A DNA stretch of 64,000 nucleotides from Aquimarina macrocephali JAMB N27 (GTDB taxonomy: Bacteria > Bacteroidota > Bacteroidia > Flavobacteriales > Flavobacteriaceae): NCBI RefSeq assembly GCF_000520995.1, contig NZ_JACA01000026.1, forward strand, positions 62,001 through 126,000, given 5' to 3'. The notes beneath the pieces were generated by a model. That model was not told the DNA's origin, did no database searches, and saw only the letters and a program-made list of their open reading frames with translations. Below, piece by piece: positions 37,039 to 45,714 of this stretch. The position numbers and the translations under genes were made by a program. Each line of letters opens with the position of its first letter. Positions within the stretch are counted from its first letter, which is position 1.

Positions 37039-37185
37039 TTATACCTCTGCAAAGAATACCATATAATTATGACCAGCCTCTTCACTTTGATCAGCTAGAT
37101 AAGTATTGATTTCTTTTTAATAATTAGACATTTCATTAGGAGAGGCATCAATTATCTTAGATATAATTTTTCCTAATATCCCCAT
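37039..37185 (-). pseudogene. Small gene interrupted by one in-frame stop
   Basis: A frame starting at ATG 37185, five bases after the DUF302 stop, reads MGILGKIISKIIDASPNEMS, then NY, TAA, and continues in the same frame for 25 codons (KEINTYLADQSEEAGHNYMV ...) to a second stop. A CAA-to-TAA change would explain it (TAT CAA AAA would read Y-Q-K). Intact, it would be 48 residues. I do not recognise the family. A sequencing error or a recoded stop cannot be excluded. Confidence 0.5.
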
Positions 37186-37190
37186 AATAT

Positions 37191-37586
37191 CTATTCTTTT
37201 AGGCTGCTAATTACTCTTATCAATTTTTCTCTAACCTTTTCGGCTGTTTCAATCAAGTCCTTATTCTCTACTGCTATCATAGAAGCGGCAGGATCTACCC
37301 CAGATACTTCTATCATTCCTTTATGTTTTTCCTGAACGATTACATTACAAGGAAGCATGGTTCCTATTTTGTCTTCTGCCTGTAATGCTTTATAGGCAAA
37401 AGAAGGATTACAAGCTCCTAAAATTTTGTAGTTATAGAAATCTACATTCAACTTCTTCTTTAAAGTAGCTTTCATATCTATTTCTGTTAATATCCCGAAA
37501 CCTTCATTTTTTAATTCATGAATCACTTTTTCAGTAGCTTCATCAAAAGAGACATTTTTTAATATAGTGGTGATATGATAATTCAT
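37191..37586 (-). CDS. DUF302-family protein
   Basis: A 131-residue DUF302 protein (MNYHITTILKNVSFDEATEK ... LGACNPSFAYKALQAEDKIGT MLPCNVIVQE in two pieces). The conserved ACNP and LPCN Cys residues are present; DUF302 forms a small alpha/beta dimer of unknown function, often next to redox or sulfur genes. It sits 20 bases after the flavodoxin-like gene and 5 bases before the broken small gene. Confidence 0.88.
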   Translation of the reverse strand: MNYHITTILKNVSFDEATEKVIHELKNEGFGILTEIDMKATLKKKLNVDFYNYKILGACNPSFAYKALQAEDKIGTMLPCNVIVQEKHKGMIEVSGVDPAASMIAVENKDLIETAEKVREKLIRVISSLKE

Positions 37587-37606
37587 TTTTTTTGTTTTTA
37601 TAATGT

Positions 37607-38140
37607 TTATACAGTTTCTTTTTTGGCTACATATGTTTCTAAAAATTTATGGTACGCCTCTTCTTTTTTTAGCTTCTGTACATCTTCTTTAGTTAATTTA
37701 TAAGCTCCTTTACTCTCTTGTTCTGAGGTAATGAATGTTCTGGTTTCTAATTCTATAACAACTTTAGGCTCATAGCTTGCCAACTTTTTTAATTGAGCTG
37801 CTATCTTTTCTTTTTGTGTATCACGCCCCGAACAAAGTGTTATAAATGAATAGTTTTTTAGATGTTCTTTATTTTTTTTGATAAAGGTTTTCATTGGGTG
37901 AGCTATGATATAGTTCCAGATTGGGGCTATCAAAACGATATGATGGTAGTCACTCCATAAGATATCCAGTTCATTGATCTTGGGAAAACGATTAAATAAC
38001 ATGTCCAATATAACCTTGAACATCCCTCGTTTTTTGGACTCGGTGATCTGCAATAGATCGGCTTCCAGGTCTTTGGTTAGATCTTTGGCCAGTAATTCAT
38101 TATTTCCAGAAAAGGAAAAGTAAACGATAAGAGTTTTCAT
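37607..38140 (-). CDS. Flavodoxin-family protein
   Basis: A 177-residue flavodoxin-fold protein starting MKTLIVYFSFSGNNELLAKD, with the phosphate-binding loop FSFSGNNE near the N-terminus and SDYHHIVLIAPIWNYIIAHP (substrate/FMN loop) at about 64-84. It probably binds FMN and carries electrons or reduces a quinone. The neighbours (DUF302, a second flavodoxin-like protein) suggest an envelope-stress or redox module. Confidence 0.85.
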   Translation of the reverse strand: MKTLIVYFSFSGNNELLAKDLTKDLEADLLQITESKKRGMFKVILDMLFNRFPKINELDILWSDYHHIVLIAPIWNYIIAHPMKTFIKKNKEHLKNYSFITLCSGRDTQKEKIAAQLKKLASYEPKVVIELETRTFITSEQESKGAYKLTKEDVQKLKKEEAYHKFLETYVAKKETV

Positions 38141-38262
38141 TACAGCACTATTTTGTATAAGAATTATTTAAAAAGCAACTTAAATTTCGGTAACTGTAAA
38201 AACAAAAAAAAAGACAGCTAACCAATTATAGATCAAATAGTAAAAACCATAAATATTTTGGA

Positions 38263-38862
38263 TTATTTTTTAATTCTTTCAGCTACTTCTTTTCCAAAAT
38301 TATTTGCTTTTTCTACAGCGATTTTACTATTCGATCTTTTTGTTTTTGATTCAGTGTTAGGTTTCATTAACCAAAATGTTCTTGAATCAATAAGTATAGC
38401 GTCTTTTTGTTTGATCAGATCTTCAAGCAAACGTTGGGATCTTTTTGTAGAGCCACTACCTAAGGTAATAGCAACTACATGCTCTCCTTGTAAGTAATCA
38501 TTATTTTTTATATGATTGCGAATTGCTCTGTCAGGAGCCCAATTATAAGTATTCGCACAGAACACATATAAGTCAAAAAACTCCTTTTCAAAATTTTTAG
38601 CAGCAGCAACTGTCACTACTTTTGAGACCCAACCTTTCTCGGATAAGCCTTCTGCAAACGATTTACTTATCTTTTCATCAAGGTTATAAATCGGATCAGG
38701 ATCATATACGATCAGCGCCTTGTGACCGGCGTTAGGCATCCCTATAACAGCAACTTTCTCAGGTCCTTTTTTACCCACAACAACAGTAAGCACTATCCAA
38801 ACAATCAACGTTGATCCTAATATCACCAGAATATTCGTCATCATCCTTTTTCCTCTTTTCAT
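38263..38862 (-). CDS. Membrane-anchored flavodoxin-like protein
   Basis: A 199-residue protein with one N-terminal membrane helix (about 8-28, TNILVILGSTLIVWIVLTVV), then a flavodoxin-like alpha/beta domain (KALIVYDPDPIYNLDEKISK, then FDLYVFCANTYNWAPDRAIR and AITLGSGSTKRSQRLLEDLI). The phosphate loop is not canonical, so FMN binding is uncertain. The start could be residue 1 or the Met at 7. It is upstream of, and unlinked by more than 120 bases to, the other flavodoxin-like gene. Confidence 0.7.
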   Translation of the reverse strand: MKRGKRMMTNILVILGSTLIVWIVLTVVVGKKGPEKVAVIGMPNAGHKALIVYDPDPIYNLDEKISKSFAEGLSEKGWVSKVVTVAAAKNFEKEFFDLYVFCANTYNWAPDRAIRNHIKNNDYLQGEHVVAITLGSGSTKRSQRLLEDLIKQKDAILIDSRTFWLMKPNTESKTKRSNSKIAVEKANNFGKEVAERIKK

Positions 38863-39012
38863 TATCAGTAACTATGTTTTTTTTATTGAAACAGAGTTTT
38901 TTAATCAGCGATAGTGGTTATATATGACTTTACTTTGTTAATGTTTTTTATTTCTTTCTTCAAAGTAACAGTAAACTCACTAGCCTCTTACTCCTTCAAT
39001 CTTTTTAAAAGA

Positions 39013-39399
39013 TTAATACGGAACTATCTCATACCCTGCATTTAACAAGAGAATCCCTGTTAAAAATAGTAGTACGTATAACACTTGTACCAATTTTATA
39101 TTAATAAACTCTAACCATTTAGCGGTTCCTTTCGGAAAGATAAATAACAGCAAACCTATACCTAATGAAATCCAACCTATAGCAGTGACGATAAATTTCC
39201 AGTTTGGTTCCCATATATTATGAAAAAGGATATTGAGTAATCCTACTATAATCGCTACAAACGAAGTTACAATTACAAATTTTTGGTCCTTCAGGTCCTC
39301 AAAAATCTGTTTAATCCTGTTGGGATTAAAGCTCAATATGAAAAAAAATATAATTAAATACCAGCCCCAAAATTTTGCTAAAAACATAGATGTGTCCAT
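39013..39399 (-). CDS. Small four-helix membrane protein of unknown function
   Basis: A 128-residue integral membrane protein with four hydrophobic segments at about 8-22, 40-58, 68-86 and 100-120. Charged residues are few. I recognise no family; it looks like the many DUF-type small membrane proteins of Bacteroidota. It is on the same strand as the flavodoxin genes but 150 bases away. Confidence 0.6.
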   Translation of the reverse strand: MDTSMFLAKFWGWYLIIFFFILSFNPNRIKQIFEDLKDQKFVIVTSFVAIIVGLLNILFHNIWEPNWKFIVTAIGWISLGIGLLLFIFPKGTAKWLEFINIKLVQVLYVLLFLTGILLLNAGYEIVPY

Positions 39400-39616
39400 A
39401 ATAAATTTTTATATGATCTATATCTCAAATATAAGGACTACACTTCTTTTTTAATATGACCAATATCATAAGAACAATCTATAAAATTGAAGTTTAATTT
39501 TTAAAATTCGCTCATAAGTCAGATGCTATACTATTTTTTTAAAGATTACAAAACCTGATAATTATCATAGTGAGATAATCTATATGCGATTATTTTTATT
39601 TCTCTTGAAAATCACC

Positions 39617-40369
39617 ATGATGAAAACAGGAATAGTAAAAAAAGAAACTAATTATTTTCAGCAGCTAACATCTGTAGAAATCAACAATCAAATCTGGTTT
39701 ATAGTTGATGAGGTAGTGGATGTACTGGAGTTAGGAAATCCAAATGAAGTGTGGAGTACACTGGACATAGAAGAACGTTTTGCTACCGAAATATTTCATA
39801 ATGGAGTTCAAAAAAATGCGAACCTGATTTCTGAAAGCGGTTTGTATTCTTTAATTTTTAAGAGTACTACAGGCAGTGCCAAAAAATTTAGGAAATGGGT
39901 TACTAATCAGGTATTACCACTAATACGAATTAGAGGGTATTACACTACAAAACGGCTAGAAATACCCAATTTTGTAATCCGGTTTAATGACAATTGGGAT
40001 CGTATATCTTCTGGGTATTTTTCAATATTAAGCGAGCTTTTTATTAGATTATATGGGCGGTTTGAACAAGAAGGTTATATTCTACCCAACAAAGCTTTAG
40101 ACGGTAAAGAAATAAGACCCGATATTAGTGTTTCTCTTCATTTCGAAAAACATCTTGAAGAAAAGTTCCCACAATATAATCGTGAATTTAAAACATACCT
40201 TCATCGATTACCAAATGGTAAAGAAATAGAAGTAAAACAATACAGAAATCATTTGCTACCCATATTTATAGATTTTATTGACAAATATTGGTTACCTGAA
40301 CATGCATATGTATATTTTGAAAGACGAGATAAAGAAGCCTTAAAATACTTATCAAAATTGATTAAATAA
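39617..40369 (+). CDS. Bro-N / P63C-like phage antirepressor protein
   Basis: An orphan phage-type regulator of about 250 residues. The N-terminal part (about 10-115) is a Bro-N domain: IWFIVDEVVDVLEL, LDIEERF, LISESGLYSLIFKS and AKKFRKWVTNQVLP are its usual blocks. The C-terminal part resembles a P63C domain. Such proteins act as antirepressors in prophages. The start ATG at 39617 (or 39620) follows 11 open codons. No phage genes flank it, so it is a remnant or a domesticated regulator. Its last 18 bases overlap the convergent TauE gene. Confidence 0.8.
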   Translation: MMKTGIVKKETNYFQQLTSVEINNQIWFIVDEVVDVLELGNPNEVWSTLDIEERFATEIFHNGVQKNANLISESGLYSLIFKSTTGSAKKFRKWVTNQVLPLIRIRGYYTTKRLEIPNFVIRFNDNWDRISSGYFSILSELFIRLYGRFEQEGYILPNKALDGKEIRPDISVSLHFEKHLEEKFPQYNREFKTYLHRLPNGKEIEVKQYRNHLLPIFIDFIDKYWLPEHAYVYFERRDKEALKYLSKLIK

Positions 40370-41104
40370 GAAATTTGATATTACACTAGCTATTCCGATT
40401 CCCAAAATAAGAAAAAGTACAAATTTTCTAAATTGTTCTTGAGATATTTTATTAAGAATCTTTTTTCCAATCCATGTGCCTACAACACTTACAACAATCA
40501 AAATAGGAACTAAATACAGATCATGTGAATGCATATAGCCATTATAGTAGTAAACAATTGTTCTACTAAAATCTACACCAAGATCAATTATCGCTGATGT
40601 TGCAATAAATTTTTCTTTATCCATCTTGAAAGCTGCCAAAGTTATCCCTCTTATTGCTCCACCTGTTCCTAAAAGCCCTGCGCTTAATCCAGATAGAGAA
40701 CCTCCCAACATTGCGTTTCCTGTTTTAGGTTTTATTCTAAGTTGTTTAAATAGTAAAAACAATAAGCTTAGGGAAATCAGGAAAATCCCAAGGAAGTATG
40801 TTAGCATTTTGGGATCCAGATATTTACTAAAATGTGCTCCTACTGAAACAAAAAGGATTGCCGGAATACCTAAAGTCAATACTATTTTTTTATCAAAACC
40901 TTTTTTGAATAAAGCAATTTTTGAAACATTACTCGATAAATGAAATAAAGCAGTAATACCTAAAACAGATTGAAAATCAAGAAAGAAATTTGCAATTGGA
41001 ACAAAATATACTGAGGAACCAAAACCGCCAACGGTTCCCAGTATTTCTGAAAGGATCGCTAAGATTACAAAAACGGGAAGGTATTTACTTAACATAAGCT
41101 TCAA
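40352..41104 (-). CDS. TauE/SafE-family sulfite exporter-like permease
   Basis: A 250-residue polytopic protein with about 7-8 helices. The family repeat G-G-x-G-S-x-(Y/F)-x-P (VGGFGSSVYFVPI) and its second copy (GTGGAIRGITLAAF, then a permease helix) are visible. TauE/SafE proteins export sulfite or organosulfonates, or move other anions across the inner membrane. Its 3' end overlaps the Bro-N gene by 18 bases. Confidence 0.85.
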   Translation of the reverse strand: MKLMLSKYLPVFVILAILSEILGTVGGFGSSVYFVPIANFFLDFQSVLGITALFHLSSNVSKIALFKKGFDKKIVLTLGIPAILFVSVGAHFSKYLDPKMLTYFLGIFLISLSLLFLLFKQLRIKPKTGNAMLGGSLSGLSAGLLGTGGAIRGITLAAFKMDKEKFIATSAIIDLGVDFSRTIVYYYNGYMHSHDLYLVPILIVVSVVGTWIGKKILNKISQEQFRKFVLFLILGIGIASVISNFLFNQF

Positions 41105-41275
41105 TTAAATATTTTAAATGTATTTTAAACTATAATTAGAGACTATGTATTTGTACAGCTATTTAACTGAATATATGCATCATTTATATAGCCTTTATTT
41201 GTCCCTTATTTACGTTTGCCATAATCAAATATACAATACCAAAATTTGGGGTTTTTAGCATTCACAAACTTTAAT

Positions 41276-41709
41276 CTAATATTTCGAAACTGAATACCAT
41301 ATATCAATATTGTCTTTCTTTACTGCTATATACTGTTCAAATATTTTAGAAGGCGAAGTGGTTCGAGCATCAAAAATAGGTACTGTTGAAGTTTTCCCCT
41401 TTATGTAAACACGATCTCTAAAATTTAATCTTCCGCTAATAGTATAAGTATCAGCTTCAACTTCAACCGTATCTCCGCTACTTCCCAAAGCCAATACAGC
41501 ATTTAATTCTGAAAACGTCATTCAGTTAGTAATGGTGTAAGTAGTTCCTCTTTTTTGTGATGTTTCTAGCTGTTGTTTGTCTTCATTAATTCATTTTGTA
41601 ATTCTTTAAATTGTAATTCTTCATCTTCAGAATTACATGAAATAACTGTAATGAAACTAAATAAAATAACTGGAAAAATAAGAGTGTCCTAATAAGTTTT
41701 ATACCCCAT
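41276..41709 (-). pseudogene. Decayed beta-helix lipoprotein (polysaccharide lyase-like)
   Basis: Reading down from an ATG at 41709 gives a lipoprotein signal in one frame (LIFPVILFSFITVISCNSED) preceded by an in-frame TAG and ended by another TAG after a short charged region. A frameshift then leads to GTTYTITN, a TGA where Trp would fit, and an open 81-codon frame with a right-handed beta-helix start (GDTVEVEADTYTISGR, RVYIKGKTS). That frame ends in unrelated-looking residues at 41276, so the C-terminus is lost. The pattern fits a PL6-like or other beta-helix polysaccharide-degrading lipoprotein. At least two stops, one frameshift and a truncation are visible. Confidence 0.6.
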
Positions 41710-41729
41710 AAAAAAGATGAAAAATTATC

Positions 41730-42650
41730 TCAGATATCATTTTTAATAAGCAAAGGATTAACTATAGCACTGTATCCTTTAATTTTTTTCCATAATAATA
41801 GTAGTGCTACAGCAATTACACATATAAATAGAAATAGCAAACTTCCTTCTGGTCCAAAAACTCCACCAGTTAAAGCATTGTTAGACACATCCACACTAAT
41901 TATGGATACTTTTGTACTATTGCCGCTAACTGCAAAACCAAAAAAGACTCCTTGCACCAGATTCCATGAAAAATGCATTCCGGTTGACATCCCTAATCGG
42001 CCAGTTATCAAAAACGGAAGGCATAATATAATTCCGTAAAGACCTAAATTGATAGTCGAAACAAAAGTTGCTCCTTCATTATCCATATGAGCAATACCAA
42101 ATACTATAGAAATAATAAAAAGAACGAGTATAGCTCTTTTTGCAGGGTCTTTTTTTACGTTACGTAAAACTTCATATAGTATATAGAACAGAAAAGCTCG
42201 AAAAAATATCTCTTCAACAGAAGTCCCAATAATCAGACTAAACACTTCAGAAAGGAAACCTTCAATAAATGTGAAGTCAGATGATTGAGTTGTAAAATAA
42301 TCAACAATCTTTAAATTACCCGTTAGATACATTATCAGAAAAAACAGAGATAGTTGAAGCAATGAAAAGGCACAACCAACAAAGAACTCTTGCACCCATT
42401 TTTTACTAAGTTTTAATCCATATTTTTCAAAAGATGATTTGTCAAGGTATTTTATTTGAACAAATAAACTCAAAAGAACAGATACAAAATATATTGAACC
42501 AGATATATATCCACGAAAAAGGCTTTGATCTAGGATTTTTTGTAACCCAATTTGTAACGGGATATTAATTGCAAAAGTTATGAATAGAAAAAGTAGTAAA
42601 CGCCATATTGGCCGTATCTTATTTTTAGAATTGAAGATAATTTTGTTCAT
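41730..42650 (-). CDS. CPBP-family intramembrane metalloprotease/glutamic protease
   Basis: A 306-residue membrane protein with about eight helices and the full CPBP motif set: EEIFFR (SVEEIFFRAFLF), FGIAHMDNE and TGMHFSWNLVQG (HxxxN). Unlike the CPBP gene at 8980, the Glu pair is intact, so it is likely active. Family members process prenylated or small exported peptides in bacteria. It is single; the decayed lipoprotein gene lies immediately downstream. Confidence 0.88.
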   Translation of the reverse strand: MNKIIFNSKNKIRPIWRLLLFLFITFAINIPLQIGLQKILDQSLFRGYISGSIYFVSVLLSLFVQIKYLDKSSFEKYGLKLSKKWVQEFFVGCAFSLLQLSLFFLIMYLTGNLKIVDYFTTQSSDFTFIEGFLSEVFSLIIGTSVEEIFFRAFLFYILYEVLRNVKKDPAKRAILVLFIISIVFGIAHMDNEGATFVSTINLGLYGIILCLPFLITGRLGMSTGMHFSWNLVQGVFFGFAVSGNSTKVSIISVDVSNNALTGGVFGPEGSLLFLFICVIAVALLLLWKKIKGYSAIVNPLLIKNDI

Positions 42651-42765
42651 ATGTAAGACTTAATTTAAAATAACTCTTAAAAGGAATTATTTTAGTTATT
42701 TAATTAACCGCAAATTAAGTCTGATAATGCTAAAAAAATAGAATGGTATTAGTCAAATAGAAATT

Positions 42766-43548
42766 TTAGAATTGACGAATCTTTTTAGGATTAAAACCAA
42801 CATAAATTCTAAATACTCTTATCATATGGCTATGATCAGAAAAGCCACAAGTAAAAGCTATTTCTGTAATCGACATATCTGTATAAAGTAAAAAGTGTAA
42901 TGCTTTTTTAACTTTAATTTTCCTCATATAATCCCCCAAAGTACCATTGTAATATTTTTTAAAGTATTTTGAAATTGTAACAGGGTGAACATTAAGTTCT
43001 AGCGCTAATTCGCTCAAAGAGATAAACTCGTCCCAACGGTCCTCGATTATTTCTCTTAGTCGTTTTATCCAAGAAGGCATAAACGAAGATTCATTGTTCA
43101 TAGCAAACAATGATTTTAAGGAAAGGTCGATAGAATCGCTTGTATAGTAATCATTAATACACAACTCATGATAGATTTTTATAAAATCTAAATATGCACC
43201 ACTGTTTTTTGTTAGGGACAAATTCAAATTAATAAATTCTAAATCATTAACAGAGAAGAATTCTTTTTGTAGTTCTAGATTAAGATTTTTTGATGGAAAT
43301 GCAGTAAATCGATTGCGATGCAACTCTCCTTCATTATAAACCATTATTTTTCCCTCAGACACCTGGATATCTTCTTTTTTTCTAGACTCTAGATTACCTC
43401 CCTGGAGAATTAATGACATATGAATATTCTCATGAGAATGCCAATCTTCTGAAACGGGCTTTGTATAGTTTACTAATGATACAGTACAATATTTTGAATG
43501 AAATTTATCCGACGATGTTCCTAAAAAGTTATTGTATTTCAATTTCAT
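42766..43548 (-). CDS. AraC-family transcriptional regulator
   Basis: A 260-residue regulator. Residues about 20-95 form a cupin-like sensor (DWHSHENIHMSLILQGG, LHRNRF). Residues about 165-260 are the two AraC helix-turn-helix units (SLSELALELNVHPVTISKYF and MSITEIAFTCGFSDHSHMIR). It presumably senses a small molecule; the target is unknown, and the CPBP gene downstream is a possible one. No sign of fusion or truncation. Confidence 0.92.
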   Translation of the reverse strand: MKLKYNNFLGTSSDKFHSKYCTVSLVNYTKPVSEDWHSHENIHMSLILQGGNLESRKKEDIQVSEGKIMVYNEGELHRNRFTAFPSKNLNLELQKEFFSVNDLEFINLNLSLTKNSGAYLDFIKIYHELCINDYYTSDSIDLSLKSLFAMNNESSFMPSWIKRLREIIEDRWDEFISLSELALELNVHPVTISKYFKKYYNGTLGDYMRKIKVKKALHFLLYTDMSITEIAFTCGFSDHSHMIRVFRIYVGFNPKKIRQF

Positions 43549-43744
43549 TTAAAGTAAAGTTTTAATTATCACTTGCAGATAAAAAAGGGTGTTCTTTCTA
43601 TAATAAATGACGATTTAAGGTCAATTATGTTACTTTAAACTACACAAACTTTGTTTCTTTTTAATTTCAAATTCTTATCCCGAAAAAAACAGAACCTCCT
43701 TGTAGTACCTCTTAGGAGTATCATATTATATTCATTGTATCTTA

Positions 43745-44197
43745 TTAAAACTCTTTTCTCGACTTCATTTTATAAAGATGTAGGTTTTTTTCCCAATAAT
43801 GCTCTTCAATATGGTATGTTTCTAATCCAAATTTGGCATAAAATTGATAGGCATGTTGTGAAGTCCAAACCTCAATATTATGTATATCTGGATCTTTTCT
43901 TATCTCTTCAATACAATGTGAAATCATTTTTCTCCCTATGCCTTTACCTTTGAACTCTGGGTGAATAAAATCCCACGAAAGCCTTGCTGTATCTGGAGTA
44001 CTTTTATGATATCCACCGCAACCAATCATTTTATTTTCATTCTTTGCAAGAAAATATGTAGTACTATGCAATTTTAAATACTCTGTAAAATCGTCCCACT
44101 CTTTTTTTGCAAAATACTTAGGAACATTTAGAAAAAATATGCTCTTGATTTCGGGCAACTGCTCTTCTGTATATCTAATAATTTGCTCTTCAAGCAT
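43745..44197 (-). CDS. GNAT-family N-acetyltransferase
   Basis: A 150-residue single GNAT domain with the acetyl-CoA loop GKGIGRKMISHCIEEI (Q/R-x-x-G-x-G/A type) and the WTSQHAYQFYAKFGLETYHIE C-terminal segment. The substrate is unknown. It starts one base after the stop of the TPR/propeller gene and is therefore cotranslated with it. Confidence 0.9.
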   Translation of the reverse strand: MLEEQIIRYTEEQLPEIKSIFFLNVPKYFAKKEWDDFTEYLKLHSTTYFLAKNENKMIGCGGYHKSTPDTARLSWDFIHPEFKGKGIGRKMISHCIEEIRKDPDIHNIEVWTSQHAYQFYAKFGLETYHIEEHYWEKNLHLYKMKSRKEF

Positions 44198-44198
44198 T

Positions 44199-45437
44199 TT
44201 AAAGGGTATTGAAAATTCTTATTCTTTGTGGCTCCCATTGCTCTATTAATGGGGTATTCTTTTTATCATAAAAAGGCCATTGACTATTCGAAATATAAAG
44301 ATACCCCATTTCTTTATAGAATTTACCATTAGTAGGCTCTCCTTTATACGGTAATGCATTATCCAAAATTTCTACTTTAGTTACCTTATTAGAATCTATA
44401 CTAAGCTTTATTACCTTTTTTGGGTTCGAATTATTTTGAATGGCTATCAATGTTTTATCATTAATATAACTTAAACCATCTATTCCTTTTAATAAATACT
44501 CTTTGGATTCATACCACTTTCTATTTGAAAAATCAGCTAAACTTAATTTCATGATTCCTTTTATATAATCGGCTATAAACACATATTCATGTGTATTATC
44601 AAGTGTTATCCCTTGTAGGTTAAAAGCTTCTTCAATTTCAAAAGAATTTTCGAGTATTGCTTTATAGGTATCTATTACAAATATTTTTGGTGATACCGAA
44701 TTAGTCGCATAGATTTTATTATTCTTAGCTAACACCATACTCCCAATAACAGCTTCTTCCGGTATTTCTATTTTAGCAATCACATTCCCATTTTTGGTGT
44801 TTATCTTATAAACAAATGACTTATTATTTTGCTCTTTATCGTATTTACTATAGTTCGGAAACATAGATGATGATACCCATATAGAGTTCTTATCTGCTCC
44901 TTTTATAATTGCAAAAGCCGAGCCTGTTACAGACAGAAGTTCTTCAGATTTTTTAGTTTTCAGGTTATATTTAATAACAAACCCATTTCTAACATCGGTT
45001 AGGTAAGCAATATCATCTATCATCACTACATCTTCGATATGATATTTACCAGGTACTTCAAAAAAAACAGAGCTTGATTCTTTTTGAGTTGAAAAAAAGG
45101 AGGCTTTTTTCTTTAAATCGTTTGTAAACTTCTCCTCTTCTAAAAGGTGTTTAAAATCTTCATCCTCAAATTTTAGTTTGGCATTCCAACTCAATAAAGT
45201 ACTCAAAAGCTCAAAAGATTGCTTATTCTTACTATTAAGAGCATAAGAAGCTGCTAAATTAAACAATATTGTAGGCTGTGAAGGATGTAATTCCAAGGCT
45301 TCTAAATTAAGTTTTTCGAATGCTTCATAATTTTTATTTTTATAAGCTTCTACACTCTTCTTGTAGAGTTCATTTAAGCTTTGCGTATAGCCAGTTACGG
45401 TCGAAAAAAATATGATTGCTACTATTTTAAGTTTCAT
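44199..45437 (-). CDS. TPR plus beta-propeller secreted protein
   Basis: A 412-residue exported protein. A signal peptide (ends TGYTQS) precedes TPR-like helices (about 20-95, with YKNKNYEAFEKLNLEALELH) and a six- or seven-bladed NHL/SMP-30-like propeller (about 125-410: VFFEVPGKYHIEDVVMIDDI, IYATNSVSPKIFVIDTYK, and so on). The fusion suggests a periplasmic ligand-sensing or hydrolase-like protein; no catalytic metal triad was assigned. Upstream of GNAT, on the same mRNA. Confidence 0.75.
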   Translation of the reverse strand: MKLKIVAIIFFSTVTGYTQSLNELYKKSVEAYKNKNYEAFEKLNLEALELHPSQPTILFNLAASYALNSKNKQSFELLSTLLSWNAKLKFEDEDFKHLLEEEKFTNDLKKKASFFSTQKESSSVFFEVPGKYHIEDVVMIDDIAYLTDVRNGFVIKYNLKTKKSEELLSVTGSAFAIIKGADKNSIWVSSSMFPNYSKYDKEQNNKSFVYKINTKNGNVIAKIEIPEEAVIGSMVLAKNNKIYATNSVSPKIFVIDTYKAILENSFEIEEAFNLQGITLDNTHEYVFIADYIKGIMKLSLADFSNRKWYESKEYLLKGIDGLSYINDKTLIAIQNNSNPKKVIKLSIDSNKVTKVEILDNALPYKGEPTNGKFYKEMGYLYISNSQWPFYDKKNTPLIEQWEPQRIRIFNTL

Positions 45438-45714
45438 GGTCTTTATACTTTTTGTAAAAACATCTTCTAATATTTCTAGAGGTTATTTTTTGATAATTTA
45501 TAGATCAAATATGATAAATTACTGTGTAAATAATTAGGTGAAAATATCATGAAATGGTTTGTAAATATCATTTTTTTGACAATTTGATAAACGTTTCGTT
45601 TACTTACAGTCAATTTTATACTTCGGTCTGTATAAAAAATGATTTGATACTATGAATTAAAAGTTTAAATTATGAACGGCATAAAAAACGATATACTTAT
45701 CTAGATTCATTATT

